A stretch of 64,000 nt of DNA from Pratylenchus scribneri (GCA_030063045.1 JAQSEB010000057.1:1-64000); one strand, 5' to 3'. Positions 1 to 8,410 are shown, counted from the first letter of the stretch. Translations and numbers: made by a program. Notes: a model not told the origin generated them from the sequence alone.

Positions 1-212
1 TTTTTCTCCTTAAAACTGTTATTTTTTATTCTTATCGATTTCGTTGCACGTCCTTAACGATGATAGCATCGGAAGATGCGCGTAACGAAAATCGTTGCGC
101 GTCGTTACCGTTTCATAAAAGTGATAGTTTTTTCTCTTAACGATGCACTTTTTCTCCTTAAAACTGTTAATTTTTATTCTTACCGATTTCGTTACGCGTC
201 CTTAACGATGAC
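1..212. repeat. Tandem direct repeat, period 148 bp, cut by window edge
   Basis: The first about 64 bases recur with few changes from position 149 (TTTTTCTCCTTAAAACTGTT at 1 and at 149; CGTCCTTAACGATGA near 50 and 198), giving an offset of 148 bp. The window opens inside the first copy, so the array may continue to the left. It lies outside the coding genes of the Maverick-like segment and could be part of its terminal or intergenic repeats. This is inference; no terminus is seen. Confidence 0.75.
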
Positions 213-235
213 TTTTTTCAAATCAAAAAGTCATC
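208..235. repeat. Perfect 11-bp inverted repeat (hairpin)
   Basis: GATGACTTTTT at 208-218 is followed, after a 6-base loop, by its exact reverse complement AAAAAGTCATC at 225-235. It sits at the end of the second 148-bp repeat copy, about 150 bp beyond the 3' end of the 407-aa gene. It could be a transcription-termination or palindromic element; function is unknown. Confidence 0.6.
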
Positions 236-386
236 GCTAACGACGAGCATCAAAAAAATCAAGTGCAACGTTAAGGATACGTAACGTAATTTGTAAATAC
301 AATTTACATAAAAAATATTTATTTCATATTAAAAATGATTACAAATGAGTATATGAAAATGTACAAAGTTAATATATGAGGATCCA

Positions 387-1610
387 TTAATTTGAGTCAT
401 CGTCGGAAGTTTCCATATCTGATTCTTTCATAACCCCGACTGGTTCTACTGGGGGTAATTTCTTTCCGAGTCTGAAAATCTTCTCCAAAAGTTTGGCTTT
501 CTTCTCTTCTTTAGTAGCGACAAGTGGAGGAGAAGGCAAAATAGGAGACGGAAGATCGGCTGGTGGTGGAGAGATAGGCCGAGACATTGGAGGAGAGGCT
601 AATGTTGGAGAGAGAAGTCGAGAAGAATCCAATGAATGACCCAAAAATGTTGCGGTTCCGGCGATTAAAGTGAGCATATCATGCAGATCGTATGGGAAGA
701 CTTTCAACGGTGTAATCTCCTCCTTTTTTGACAAAAACTCCATATTCTTTTCGTAAAGATCATGTTTCTCTTGAGTTGGGAGGTTTAAAATGTCTCTATA
801 TTCCTCGTTGACTTTTGAGGGATCGGGCATAAATGAAAAGATGAGCTTGTATAATTCGTCAACGGTCATATCAGCCTTCTTACTAATCTCTTGGGCGATA
901 TGTGTGGCTGCTGGTCTAGTTTTAGGATAATGAGGAAGAAGAGTAAGCAGATAAGTGATATAGTCCAAAAGGTCCACGTTTTTCTTTGCCTCCAACTCTT
1001 CTGGATTTGTTTCTTCTTTCTTCAATTGTTCATTTAATTCGGCTGGTGTTGGAGAGATAAGTCGAGACATTGGAGGAGAGGCTAATGGTGGAGAGCTAGG
1101 TCGAGAAGAATCCAATGAATGACCCAAAAATGTTGCGGTTCCGGCGATTAAAGTGAGTACATTACGGAGATCATAGGGAAAGGAGGCTTCCATCTGTGTA
1201 ATCTCCTCCTTACTGGACAAAAACTCCATATTCTTTTCGTAAAGATCATGTTTCTCTTGAGTTGGGAGCTTTAAAAGATCTCTATATTCCTCGTTGACTT
1301 TTGAAGGATCGGGCATAAATGAGTGGATGAGTTTGTATAATTCTCCAACGGTCAAATCAGCTTTCTTACTAATCTCTTTGGCTATATAATCGGCTACTGG
1401 TCTATCTTTGGGGTATTGAGGAAGAATAGTGATCAGATAATTGACAAAGTTCAAAAGTTCTTCTTCCTTTTCTTTCTTCGGTTGTTCATTTTGTTTGGTT
1501 GTCTCCGTCTTTTCTGAACCCTTGGAATCTACGATTCCAACGGATAGTTCTTCCTCTTGGAAGAACCGACCAGAGATTTTACCAGAATAATGAATTTCGA
1601 AATTGGACAT
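387..1610 (-). CDS. Hypothetical protein with internally duplicated alpha-helical domain (Maverick-associated)
   Basis: A 407-aa intronless protein of unknown function. It consists of two tandem copies of a roughly 150-residue module (about residues 51-200 and 211-355), each running from a helix-rich segment (LL-YIxYLLTLLP, ISKKADxTVxELYKL) through the shared stretch FMPDPSKVNEEYRD to a Ser/Pro-rich linker (ASPPMSR). The copies are also very similar at DNA level: an over 50-bp block around 625-678 is repeated around 1105-1158. The C-terminus is Pro-rich, then basic, then acidic (ESDMETSDDDSN). The ATG is preceded by seven A residues, as in neighbouring virus-like genes, and a TATAAATA-like sequence lies about 60 bp upstream on this strand. 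It is divergently oriented to the minor capsid gene. I do not recognise a family. Confidence 0.75.
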   Translation of the reverse strand: MSNFEIHYSGKISGRFFQEEELSVGIVDSKGSEKTETTKQNEQPKKEKEEELLNFVNYLITILPQYPKDRPVADYIAKEISKKADLTVGELYKLIHSFMPDPSKVNEEYRDLLKLPTQEKHDLYEKNMEFLSSKEEITQMEASFPYDLRNVLTLIAGTATFLGHSLDSSRPSSPPLASPPMSRLISPTPAELNEQLKKEETNPEELEAKKNVDLLDYITYLLTLLPHYPKTRPAATHIAQEISKKADMTVDELYKLIFSFMPDPSKVNEEYRDILNLPTQEKHDLYEKNMEFLSKKEEITPLKVFPYDLHDMLTLIAGTATFLGHSLDSSRLLSPTLASPPMSRPISPPPADLPSPILPSPPLVATKEEKKAKLLEKIFRLGKKLPPVEPVGVMKESDMETSDDDSN

Positions 1611-1701
1611 TTTTTTTCGGGAAATGAATGAGGAAATCAGTAAATGAATGAGGAAATCTATTTTTCTAGGGTATTTATACCTTCTGAGCCGGACCGAGAT
1701 G

Positions 1702-1716
1702 TATATAAGGACCGAA
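1702..1716 (+). promoter_or_regulatory. Shared core promoter word TATATAAGGACCGAA
   Basis: A TATA box fused to GGACCGAA, 26 bp upstream of the minor-capsid ATG at 1742. The same 15 bases occur exactly at 3326-3340 upstream of the next plus-strand gene, which supports a common promoter rather than chance. Confidence 0.6.
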
Positions 1717-1741
1717 AAATCAATAATTTTATCACTTAAAA

Positions 1742-3295
1742 ATGTCCAATACAGTCATTGTTCATTTACCGAGTAATTCAAAAGATTATCCTGATAATAA
1801 ATCGAATCATTATCGGGTTCATCTCGGAAGAACACTCAAATTCCCCGGGGAATGGGTTTGCGGTCTTCATAGTATATTTTTCCCCTACTCTTGGCCTTCG
1901 ACAATCGGAACATTGGATGAGGAATTTATTGGAATTCACCACAATGAGGATGAAATGATAAAAATACCCATACCTAAAGGCTCGTATACAACAATCGAGG
2001 ATTTGAGAAATTCTCTGAATCAAGGACTCTATAACCATGCGAATGCAATTAATATGTCAAGAAGAAAACGTGATCTTAATTCTTCTAATGTTTCACCTAC
2101 TACTCCAGAGCTTTCATCACCTCCGAGAGATTCTAGTCCTCATTCTCCTCCGAGGGCCAAATCTGAGGTTAGACCTTCACCTCCGAGATTTTCGATCTCG
2201 GAGGATACCGCTGTTACACCTTCGTCTGATCATTCCGATACTCCACAATCGTCAGCTCAAAAAGGAAGTATAGATGTTCTCGATATACAATTTGGCAAAG
2301 CTCCAAAACAATCACCCATATCTGTCTTGGCGGATCTAATAGTACCACCGAGCACATCTATTAAGAGAGAAAAATCTACTCCTCCAACTCAATCTACCCC
2401 AAAACAGACTCCTCAATTGCCTTCCGAATCCACGATTCCTCAGTTGACTTCTGAGGCTACGGGTCAGAAGTTACCTCCTCAAGAGTCGGTTACTCCGGCT
2501 ACGCCTTCGTCTACTCCTTCTCAATCGGCTACTCCTCCTACTCCTCCTCCAACTCCTCCTCCACCTCCTCCTCCACCTCCTCCTCCTACTCCTCCTCCTC
2601 CTACTCCTCCTCCTCAAACGACTACAACGGTTGGTTCTAAAGAGGATCATCCGGTAAAGAAAAAACCGAAGAAAGATGGTCTCGAATTATGGCATGGACC
2701 AGCTCCGGATATAGCACCAATTTTGACTTTGACAAATCTAGTAATTCCTCCTAATGAACCTCCACGAGAAACGAATACAAATATTGGACCTTCAGAGGAG
2801 GTGGAAAGGGCGGACTTGACAATCGATGAAATAAAGTCATTAATAGGCTCTGTGGAATTTCTATACGATACGAGCATTGAACGATTCAAAGTTGTCTTCA
2901 ACGATGAGTATATTACTCATTTGAGTTTATCTCAACAATTGGGCTATGTCCTCGGATTTGAGAACCCCTCCTCAATTCTTAACAATGAAGTGGCCAAATA
3001 CAAATCTGATTTACGTGGAGGTTTTACATCTTTTGCTGTCTACGCCAAAGGATTAACTGGAAATATTATTATTGGGAATCTGCTAAATTCTCTACTCCGA
3101 GTCGTCAGTTTGAATGGGGCCAAGCCTGGAGATTATGTGGAGAAGATTTATGACTCACCACTCTATGTTCCAGTTTTGCCGAAAGAAGTCAGCGAGATTG
3201 AAATCAAAATAAGTACATTAGAAGGAAGACCTATACCTTTTCAATATGGTAATGTCATGATTGTATTGATTTTCAAAAAAGTAATAAATTTTTAA
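1742..3295 (+). CDS. Maverick/Polinton minor capsid (penton-like) protein with long Pro-rich insertion
   Basis: A 517-aa intronless ORF. Residues 1 to about 105 (opening VIVHLPSNSKDYPDNKSNHY, then GEWVCGLHSIFFPYSW) and residues about 355-517 (ending in the pattern LPKEVSEIEIKI...GRPIPFQYG) match, from memory, the single-jelly-roll minor capsid/penton protein of Maverick/Polinton elements and polinton-like viruses. Between the two halves lies about 240 residues of low-complexity Ser/Thr/Pro sequence, including near-continuous PPPTPPPP; usual family members are much shorter. The product would form capsid vertices. Promoter word at 1702 and AAAA before the ATG. The reading frame is intact with no stops, so the gene may still be functional. 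Family call fairly sure; role of the insertion unknown. Confidence 0.85.
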   Translation: MSNTVIVHLPSNSKDYPDNKSNHYRVHLGRTLKFPGEWVCGLHSIFFPYSWPSTIGTLDEEFIGIHHNEDEMIKIPIPKGSYTTIEDLRNSLNQGLYNHANAINMSRRKRDLNSSNVSPTTPELSSPPRDSSPHSPPRAKSEVRPSPPRFSISEDTAVTPSSDHSDTPQSSAQKGSIDVLDIQFGKAPKQSPISVLADLIVPPSTSIKREKSTPPTQSTPKQTPQLPSESTIPQLTSEATGQKLPPQESVTPATPSSTPSQSATPPTPPPTPPPPPPPPPPPTPPPPTPPPQTTTTVGSKEDHPVKKKPKKDGLELWHGPAPDIAPILTLTNLVIPPNEPPRETNTNIGPSEEVERADLTIDEIKSLIGSVEFLYDTSIERFKVVFNDEYITHLSLSQQLGYVLGFENPSSILNNEVAKYKSDLRGGFTSFAVYAKGLTGNIIIGNLLNSLLRVVSLNGAKPGDYVEKIYDSPLYVPVLPKEVSEIEIKISTLEGRPIPFQYGNVMIVLIFKKVINF

Positions 3296-3325
3296 ATTGA
3301 TGAGTCATCGCTTTGGGATATCCAG

Positions 3326-3340
3326 TATATAAGGACCGAA
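3326..3340 (+). promoter_or_regulatory. Shared core promoter word TATATAAGGACCGAA (second copy)
   Basis: Identical to 1702-1716. Here it is about 83 bp upstream of the ATG at 3423, leaving a 5' leader of roughly 50-60 bases that ends in seven A residues. It starts 31 bp after the stop codon of the minor capsid gene, so the two genes are transcribed separately. Confidence 0.6.
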
Positions 3341-3422
3341 TTTTGAGCATTTTTCTCATTCTTGATTCAGACTAGTACATTCGATTATCAAAAATTCACT
3401 CCGTTCATTCTTATCAAAAAAA

Positions 3423-3896
3423 ATGAATCCTTCCTTCCAAAATAATCCTCCATACCAAACTCCGTTCCAAAATAATCCAGCCTTCCATAATAATTTCCAT
3501 AATAATCCTCCTCCTCCTACTCCTCCTCATCCATTTCCGAATCCTCAAAACAATTATTCTTCCTTCCGAAACGTCGGAGATAATCCGCCCACACAATCAT
3601 CGTCTATGCATCAGGTTAATGCATCCGGAATAGGGGACTCACTTCGTCCGTCAAAATACAATGAAAAATATGAGCCTCAAACGTGGAAATTGTTCAAGCC
3701 TAAATATGTGCTCATCTACTATTTGTGTGAACAATGCAACAATCATCTCTACCATTCTCAGGACAAGTTATCTACAGACCCGATAGATGGTGGAGCTCGC
3801 ATCCAAATTGATATGTGCGGCTCATGTGTGGAAAAGAATTGTAAGGCTACCACTGCGCTGACGAAGCCTTATGTTAAAAAACAAGAAGAAAATTAA
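3423..3896 (+). CDS. Small zinc-ribbon-like protein with Asn/Pro-rich N-terminus (Maverick-associated)
   Basis: A 157-aa intronless ORF. Residues 1-45 are low-complexity with repeated (F)QNNP/FHNN/PPPPTPP units. The C-terminal part has paired cysteines, CEQCNNH near residue 102 and MCGSCVEKNC near residue 137, spaced like a four-Cys zinc ribbon. Position immediately 3' of the minor capsid gene, an identical promoter word and A7 before the ATG suggest it is expressed with capsid genes. Metal binding is predicted from the CxxC pairs only. Some CxxC ribbon proteins of large DNA viruses are transcription factors, but nothing specific supports that here. Confidence 0.7.
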   Translation: MNPSFQNNPPYQTPFQNNPAFHNNFHNNPPPPTPPHPFPNPQNNYSSFRNVGDNPPTQSSSMHQVNASGIGDSLRPSKYNEKYEPQTWKLFKPKYVLIYYLCEQCNNHLYHSQDKLSTDPIDGGARIQIDMCGSCVEKNCKATTALTKPYVKKQEEN

Positions 3897-3989
3897 GATC
3901 CTCATATACCCATTTTCAAGAATATAATTAATTTCATTTTATCTTATTATTAAATTGAATAAATAAATTGAATAAATAAAATGAATAAA

Positions 3990-4508
3990 TCAAAGATTTA
4001 TTGTGTACATTCCCATCGTACTTCCATCGTTATTCATAAAGTAGATGGTCCCCATATTCTTATTTGAATTGAGCAACGCTGGAAGCTCAATCCTGAAGAA
4101 TGTACGGAGGGTTCCAAATTGGCTTACGGGTTCGATTCCTTGGACAAATACATATGCATAGCCATGAGCTTGAAGAGCAAATTTCCTTGAGGCCTTGTCC
4201 CATAGTTCTGAAGCCTTCTCGGGACTAAGAGGAGGCCCAAATTTATATGTACCATTATTATTAAACAAGTCGAGGTCGTCCAGGTATTTACCTCCAGGCG
4301 TCATTTCGAGGGTAAAGACTCCATGTTTTCTGGCAAAGGTTTCGGCATATTGTCGATTCGAGCCGGAGTAGAATACAGCCCGGGAATTGGTTGTGGAAAA
4401 ATCCAATACCTCTCTAATAAAATAGGCCAAGTATTGGAAGACAAATTCTGGATCATCGGAGGCGGTCAGCTCGAGGACAGTTGGGAGTGAGATTGTAATT
4501 TGGGACAT
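3990..4508 (-). CDS. 172-aa protein resembling a bacterial polymorphic-toxin C-terminal domain (cargo gene)
   Basis: Intact intronless ORF. Visible blocks in order: FYSGSN near residue 46, AETFARKHG near 55, TLEMTPGGKYL near 66, LWDKASRKFALQAHG near 101, and ELPALL near 141. From memory this order resembles an uncharacterised C-terminal domain found in some Rhs/polymorphic secreted toxins of bacteria and in scattered other proteins. I cannot name the family or an activity, and no catalytic residue is asserted. Eight A residues precede the ATG. It stands between the zinc-ribbon gene (convergent) and the protease gene (same strand). Nematode Mavericks are known to carry host-relevant cargo genes; this is a candidate. 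Alternative: a structural protein of the element with unrelated sequence. Confidence 0.6.
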   Translation of the reverse strand: MSQITISLPTVLELTASDDPEFVFQYLAYFIREVLDFSTTNSRAVFYSGSNRQYAETFARKHGVFTLEMTPGGKYLDDLDLFNNNGTYKFGPPLSPEKASELWDKASRKFALQAHGYAYVFVQGIEPVSQFGTLRTFFRIELPALLNSNKNMGTIYFMNNDGSTMGMYTINL

Positions 4509-4566
4509 TTTTTTTTACGAGGAATAAATTGAGTTCGGAGCTGAGTAAATTTAGGAGATTTTCGAC

Positions 4567-4953
4567 CTAGGATTTTCTAGGTTTTTCAAGAATGATTTGA
4601 AAAAATGACCGGAAATCGTTTTTCAATCCGAGGGAAATATGGTAAATAAAGGAGATACAGTGATGAGGACAGGTATTGGCATCGATGGATTGGTAGCATT
4701 TTCGATTTCTTTGCACATTAATGTTGAGGGTTGGGGCCTGGCCATAGCTGTCAAAATATAATACATGGTTTTTTCTCAAAAAATAGTAGACAACCCAATG
4801 GCTGCCTTCTTCTTCGGAGGTGTCCAAATTGACCACAAATGAGGAGGGGAAGGATGAGGGCAATTCAACTTGATCAATTGGTAGACATTTCTTAAATGTT
4901 CGACGAGTTAGAGGGTTTGATTCGAGAATAGTTGTTACTTGAAGACTGTCCAT
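4567..4953 (-). CDS. Adenain-like cysteine protease (Maverick PRO)
   Basis: About 128 aa from the ATG at 4953 (a GTG 27 bases upstream, at 4980, would add 9 residues). N-terminal LTRRTFKKCLPIDQVELP matches the substrate-side region of Maverick proteases. The catalytic His is in EEGSHWVVYYFL, the acidic residue in LYFDSYGQAP, and the oxyanion Gln and nucleophile Cys in YQSIDANTCPHHC; the Gln-to-Cys spacing is seven residues, as in adenovirus protease. Expected role is maturation of capsid precursors. The usual CG after the nucleophile reads CP, and the protein is short compared with typical family members, so activity may be altered. The start lies inside the 3' end of the upstream gene in another frame. 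Confidence 0.85.
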   Translation of the reverse strand: MDSLQVTTILESNPLTRRTFKKCLPIDQVELPSSFPSSFVVNLDTSEEEGSHWVVYYFLRKNHVLYFDSYGQAPTLNINVQRNRKCYQSIDANTCPHHCISFIYHISLGLKNDFRSFFQIILEKPRKS

Positions 4954-5572
4954 CGGGTACGTCGATTGAATGAAGTCCACTGCTTAATACTTCTCCAATT
5001 TCCTCAATGCTCATATCATTCCGGAAGAGATGAGGATACCGCTCAACCAAATCCTTTCTCGATCGTTCAAAGGCTGTTAGTTGTTCCGTCTCCTTCAATT
5101 CAATCTCGAGCGGTTGTTGTCGTTGTTCAAATTTTTTGAGGCACCCAAATGCTCGACAAATTATTAATATGGCACTGATGATCGCAATCAAATAAAAGAG
5201 GAATGCAATCAAACAGTAAATATGGCCGTATATGTTGTCATTTTCAGGCGTTTTCTTGCAAAGAGGTAAGTCGGGAATGAAATTCGGATTAGAGTAGATA
5301 ATTTTTGCAGAAGTCAATTCCTGAGGAGTAGTCTGAGGATGAGGAGGAGTAGTTTGAGGAGAAGTTTCAGGAGGAGTTGGTGGAGTACTTTGAGGGATTT
5401 GAGATGTAGTCGATGGCGGTTGAATTGCCCACGGCCGTACAGATTTTATATATTCCCTGTATTGCGAATAATCGGCCAGATTGTAATTGTACTTTGTCGA
5501 TGGTTGTTGAGTTGGAAATGAGGAAATTGGGTTAATGAGGAGGATGAGGAGAATGAGAATAATAATAAACAT
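4892..5572 (-). CDS. Membrane protein with signal peptide and one TM helix (Maverick-associated)
   Basis: Starting at ATG 5572, preceded by six A residues, the protein is about 226 aa; an earlier in-frame ATG at 5602 is possible but lacks this context. MFIIILILLILLINPISSF is a signal peptide or anchor. A Thr/Pro-rich stalk follows (residues about 45-95), then an ectodomain with cysteines, the TM segment YCLIAFLFYLIAIISAILII, and an acidic cytoplasmic tail with a YPHLF motif. The last 62 bases overlap the protease gene. A TATAAATA lies about 40 bp upstream. The layout suits a virion envelope or host-membrane protein; no family is recognised. Confidence 0.7.
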   Translation of the reverse strand: MFIIILILLILLINPISSFPTQQPSTKYNYNLADYSQYREYIKSVRPWAIQPPSTTSQIPQSTPPTPPETSPQTTPPHPQTTPQELTSAKIIYSNPNFIPDLPLCKKTPENDNIYGHIYCLIAFLFYLIAIISAILIICRAFGCLKKFEQRQQPLEIELKETEQLTAFERSRKDLVERYPHLFRNDMSIEEIGEVLSSGLHSIDVPDGQSSSNNYSRIKPSNSSNI

Positions 5573-5824
5573 TTTTTTATAGGAGTAATCGGTTTTTTTC
5601 AATATTTATACTTTTTCTTGAGGATCAATTTGTTATTTGAATGAATTGGCGCTCTTTTTAAATTTTTCCAGCTGGCGCTAAAAACGGTGCGCGCGGGCGG
5701 TAATAAAAGCTAGATCGTCAGGAGGAGGATTTTCCTTTCATTTTACATATATCCTCACACTCTCTCATTCCTCTCCTGCCCCAAAAAATAGAAAAGCTCA
5801 TTCACCTCGTTCTTTAAATTGAAA

Positions 5825-6295
5825 ATGTCCGACAAATTGGTAGACGAATTGGCACAGAATTTCGACAAAATGGAGTTATCAAAGAAGGAGGAGCCTGAAA
5901 AAATGGAACAGGGGACTCCGAATGTAAATTTGATACATAAAATATATGACTTAATTCATTAATTATAGATCTCGCCCGAAAAAATGGATATAGGTACACC
6001 CGAAAACATCGAGAAAGTGGTCCGTCCTAGGATCCTTCCTCCAATTTTGAATGCACCTATGAAGAACAACTCGGTACAATTTTATAATCGTAAATTTGTT
6101 TTTGTATAGAACGTTCTTCAGAAACGACGACTTTTTCCTTATGGACCGGGCTCGTCCACCGGTGCTCGTCGAAAATTGAAACTTCAGAAGAAGATAAAGA
6201 AGACAAAGAAGATGAGGATGAGGAAGATGTGGATCAAGAATCGTCTTATTCCTCGAATTGCCCTCAAGGATATCAAATTTAACCATGAGGCCTAA
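5825..6295 (+). CDS. Small protein with strongly basic C-terminus, three exons
   Basis: Exons 5825-5923, 5970-6073 and 6110-6295, joined by two short phase-0-like introns (GTAAAT...TATAG and GTACAA...TATAG). About 120 aa: an acidic N-terminus with repeated EEPEKMEQGTPN / SPEKMDIGTPEN units, then a Pro-rich linker, then a Lys/Arg-rich tail (KKIKKTKKMRMRKMW). The two similar N-terminal units flank the first intron, which suggests exon duplication. The tail would bind nucleic acid or direct nuclear import. It is the first intron-bearing gene next to the intronless virus-like block. Function unknown. Confidence 0.55.
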
Positions 6296-6580
6296 ATGGT
6301 CACCCCCGAAACATTTTGGACCGAATCCTCATCCAATAATCATTGATCCGTTCCTCATCCAATATTCATTAATCCATTCCTCAAAAATACCTCATAAACA
6401 GACTCTTCCTCATCCAATGATCATTAATCCAATTCCTCAAAATACCTCATTATTTATCCATAATAAAATGATTTAATAAAAAATGTGAAATGTAAAAATG
6501 GTAATATTATTATTTTAATTCCTCATTATTATTTTAATTCCTCATTATTTTCCTCCATATTGAGTCGACTCATTGAGATG

Positions 6581-7001
6581 TTAAACTGTTGTCGTATCTG
6601 TATGTGGAAAATTCATATTTTGAGGAATAGGGGAAATTCATATTTACCTCCTCGAGTTCGACGATTACGTTGTCGATGTCTTTCCTCCTCCAATGTTCGT
6701 CGTTTATAATTCTCCGTAAATCCGAGTGTGCAAAGCATCGTTTGGATAAGCTAGAATAAAAAATGAGGAATTATTATTTTTTTTGTTATTTTACATGGAA
6801 AGCAATGATGACTATGAGGAGTATGAGGAGAATGAGGAATTGATTGTTGTTAGGAGGAGTTGCCAGATATTCATCAATTTTGAGGATTGGAATCGATTCC
6901 CAAATACAAATATGAGGCTTGGAGTAGAAATAAGGCCGTACACAATATTGATTTTGGGGGCAAGAACAATTTGTAGAAATTGTCCAATTCGGTTGGCTCA
7001 T
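6581..7001 (-). CDS. Cys-rich single-pass membrane protein, three exons
   Basis: Exons 7001-6795, 6750-6648 and 6597-6581. The protein of about 108 aa starts MSQPNWTISTNCSCPQNQYC, has four or more cysteines in the first 33 residues, a TM helix FLILLILLIVIIAF around residues 55-70 that runs up to the first intron, and an Arg-rich cytoplasmic tail (YKRRTLEEERHRQRNRR). No signal peptide precedes the Cys-rich part, so it may insert as a type III protein. ATG preceded by CTTAAA. The compact Cys-rich head plus C-terminal TM recalls small entry or envelope proteins of large DNA viruses, but no homology is claimed. Confidence 0.55.
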
Positions 7002-7450
7002 TTTAAGGGGGATTTTTTGGAAATGAATGACTAGGCCATATCAAAAAACTTATTTTCTCCTTACATTTTCTTCTCTATCATCTCATTTGCATATTTTCAA
7101 AGAAGTTATAGAAAAATATTTATTCAGGTTTATTTAATGAAGAAGAAGAAAGAATTTATAAAAAGGAATCACATTAATTTAATGAAAAGGGGATGACAAA
7201 ATAAATAAAATCATAATGAGATCAATTTAATGATCAAATTTTTTTGAGGGAATTTAATGAGGAAGTGGGTGAGGATGACAAAATATTTTAAAAAAGTGAG
7301 ATCAAAATTAATGATCATTTGATGAGGAAAATTAATTGAATTTGTAAATGAGGAAGTATTTTGAGAAAAAATTAATTGAGAGGAAATTTTTTGGTTTAAA
7401 AGATGTTAATTATCATAAAATTGAATGGCCATTTCTTTCGTTCCTTCTTC
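7002..7450. other. AT-rich intergenic region between two minus-strand genes
   Basis: No credible ORF. Consists of A/T-rich sequence with many AATGAGGA-type words typical of the left 11 kb. It would contain the 3' end of the 7451-8410 gene and the promoter of the 6581-7001 gene. Confidence 0.5.
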
Positions 7451-8410
7451 TCATTCCTCTCTGGGTGCCGAACGGGTGAAGGCCACGAGGATGTAGAGCA
7501 TCAACATGAGGATGTCCACAAGGAAAATCAGAACATTGGTGATGAATAGGCGCTCTTGAAATAAAAAATTATTTTGACTATTTTTTATTATTTAATCAAT
7601 ACCGTTCCAGATTGCTCGGGCAAATGCATGGCCATTTTGTTGAGGATGCGGCGGTTCAATTTGAGCTGAGAAAGAAATGATTATTTTTGAGGATTTTTTT
7701 ACTAAAATAAACCTTGAGGAGGAGGACGGACAAAGAATGCCACATCTTCGTTGATTTGGTTTGGATTGAGGCGCGCTCGCTCATTGAAGTCGTTGACGAT
7801 GGATGTTGGAATTGATGCTGAATAAATTAAAAAATTAATAATAAAAAATATAAATATTACCTTCCTCAGTCGGTGGTGACCAAATTCGGGGGCGATTAAC
7901 CCAATTTGTCCTGGCAAAAGCGCGAGCAGCTTGGCGACGGGCACGTTCCTCATTTGTCAATTCTTTAAAAAATAGATTCAGATCAATTTAAATATTTAAA
8001 TCTAACCTTGATGGTGGTCCATTTGCTGTTGACCTTGGGGATTTTCCAAATGAAGTTGGCCTTGAGGATTTGGAGTCAAATCTATTAAAATGGCTTCAAA
8101 TTGATTTAAAAGTTTGGATCTTACCTTGATGTTGTTCCAATTGGAGTTGGTCCTGGTTCTCATAAATTGCGAATGGATTTGTTGCCATACCTTGAGGGCG
8201 GCGAAAAGTGAAGCGGCCATTGATGTTCTCTGAATATTAATTGATTAAGATTAAGTAAAAATTTATAAAAATTTTACCGGGTTGGTGTTCATATTGGTTG
8301 AGGAAATCAAAACGATCATCATCCTCATTCTCATCTGGAAAAATTGAAAGTAAATTGAGTAAAAAAAATTTACCTTCGATGCGAGGAATTTTGCGAGGAG
8401 GTTGAGACAT
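7451..8410 (-). CDS. Tail-anchored membrane protein, eight exons, all introns phase 1
   Basis: Exons (minus): 8410-8374, 8334-8278, 8229-8125, 8081-8007, 7962-7861, 7817-7713, 7665-7603, 7554-7451; 215 aa. Every internal exon is a multiple of three and every intron is phase 1. The protein begins MSQPPRKIPRIE, continues acidic (DENEDDDR), then Gln-rich with exon ends LEQHQG and MDHHQG that look like duplicated modules, then an Arg-rich helix (TNEERARRQAARAFARTNW), and ends with one hydrophobic helix (FITNVLIFLVDILMLMLYILV) followed by a short tail. Topology is therefore C-terminal anchor with cytoplasmic N-terminus. No family recognised. It lies in the same compositional domain as the Maverick genes. 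Confidence 0.65.
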
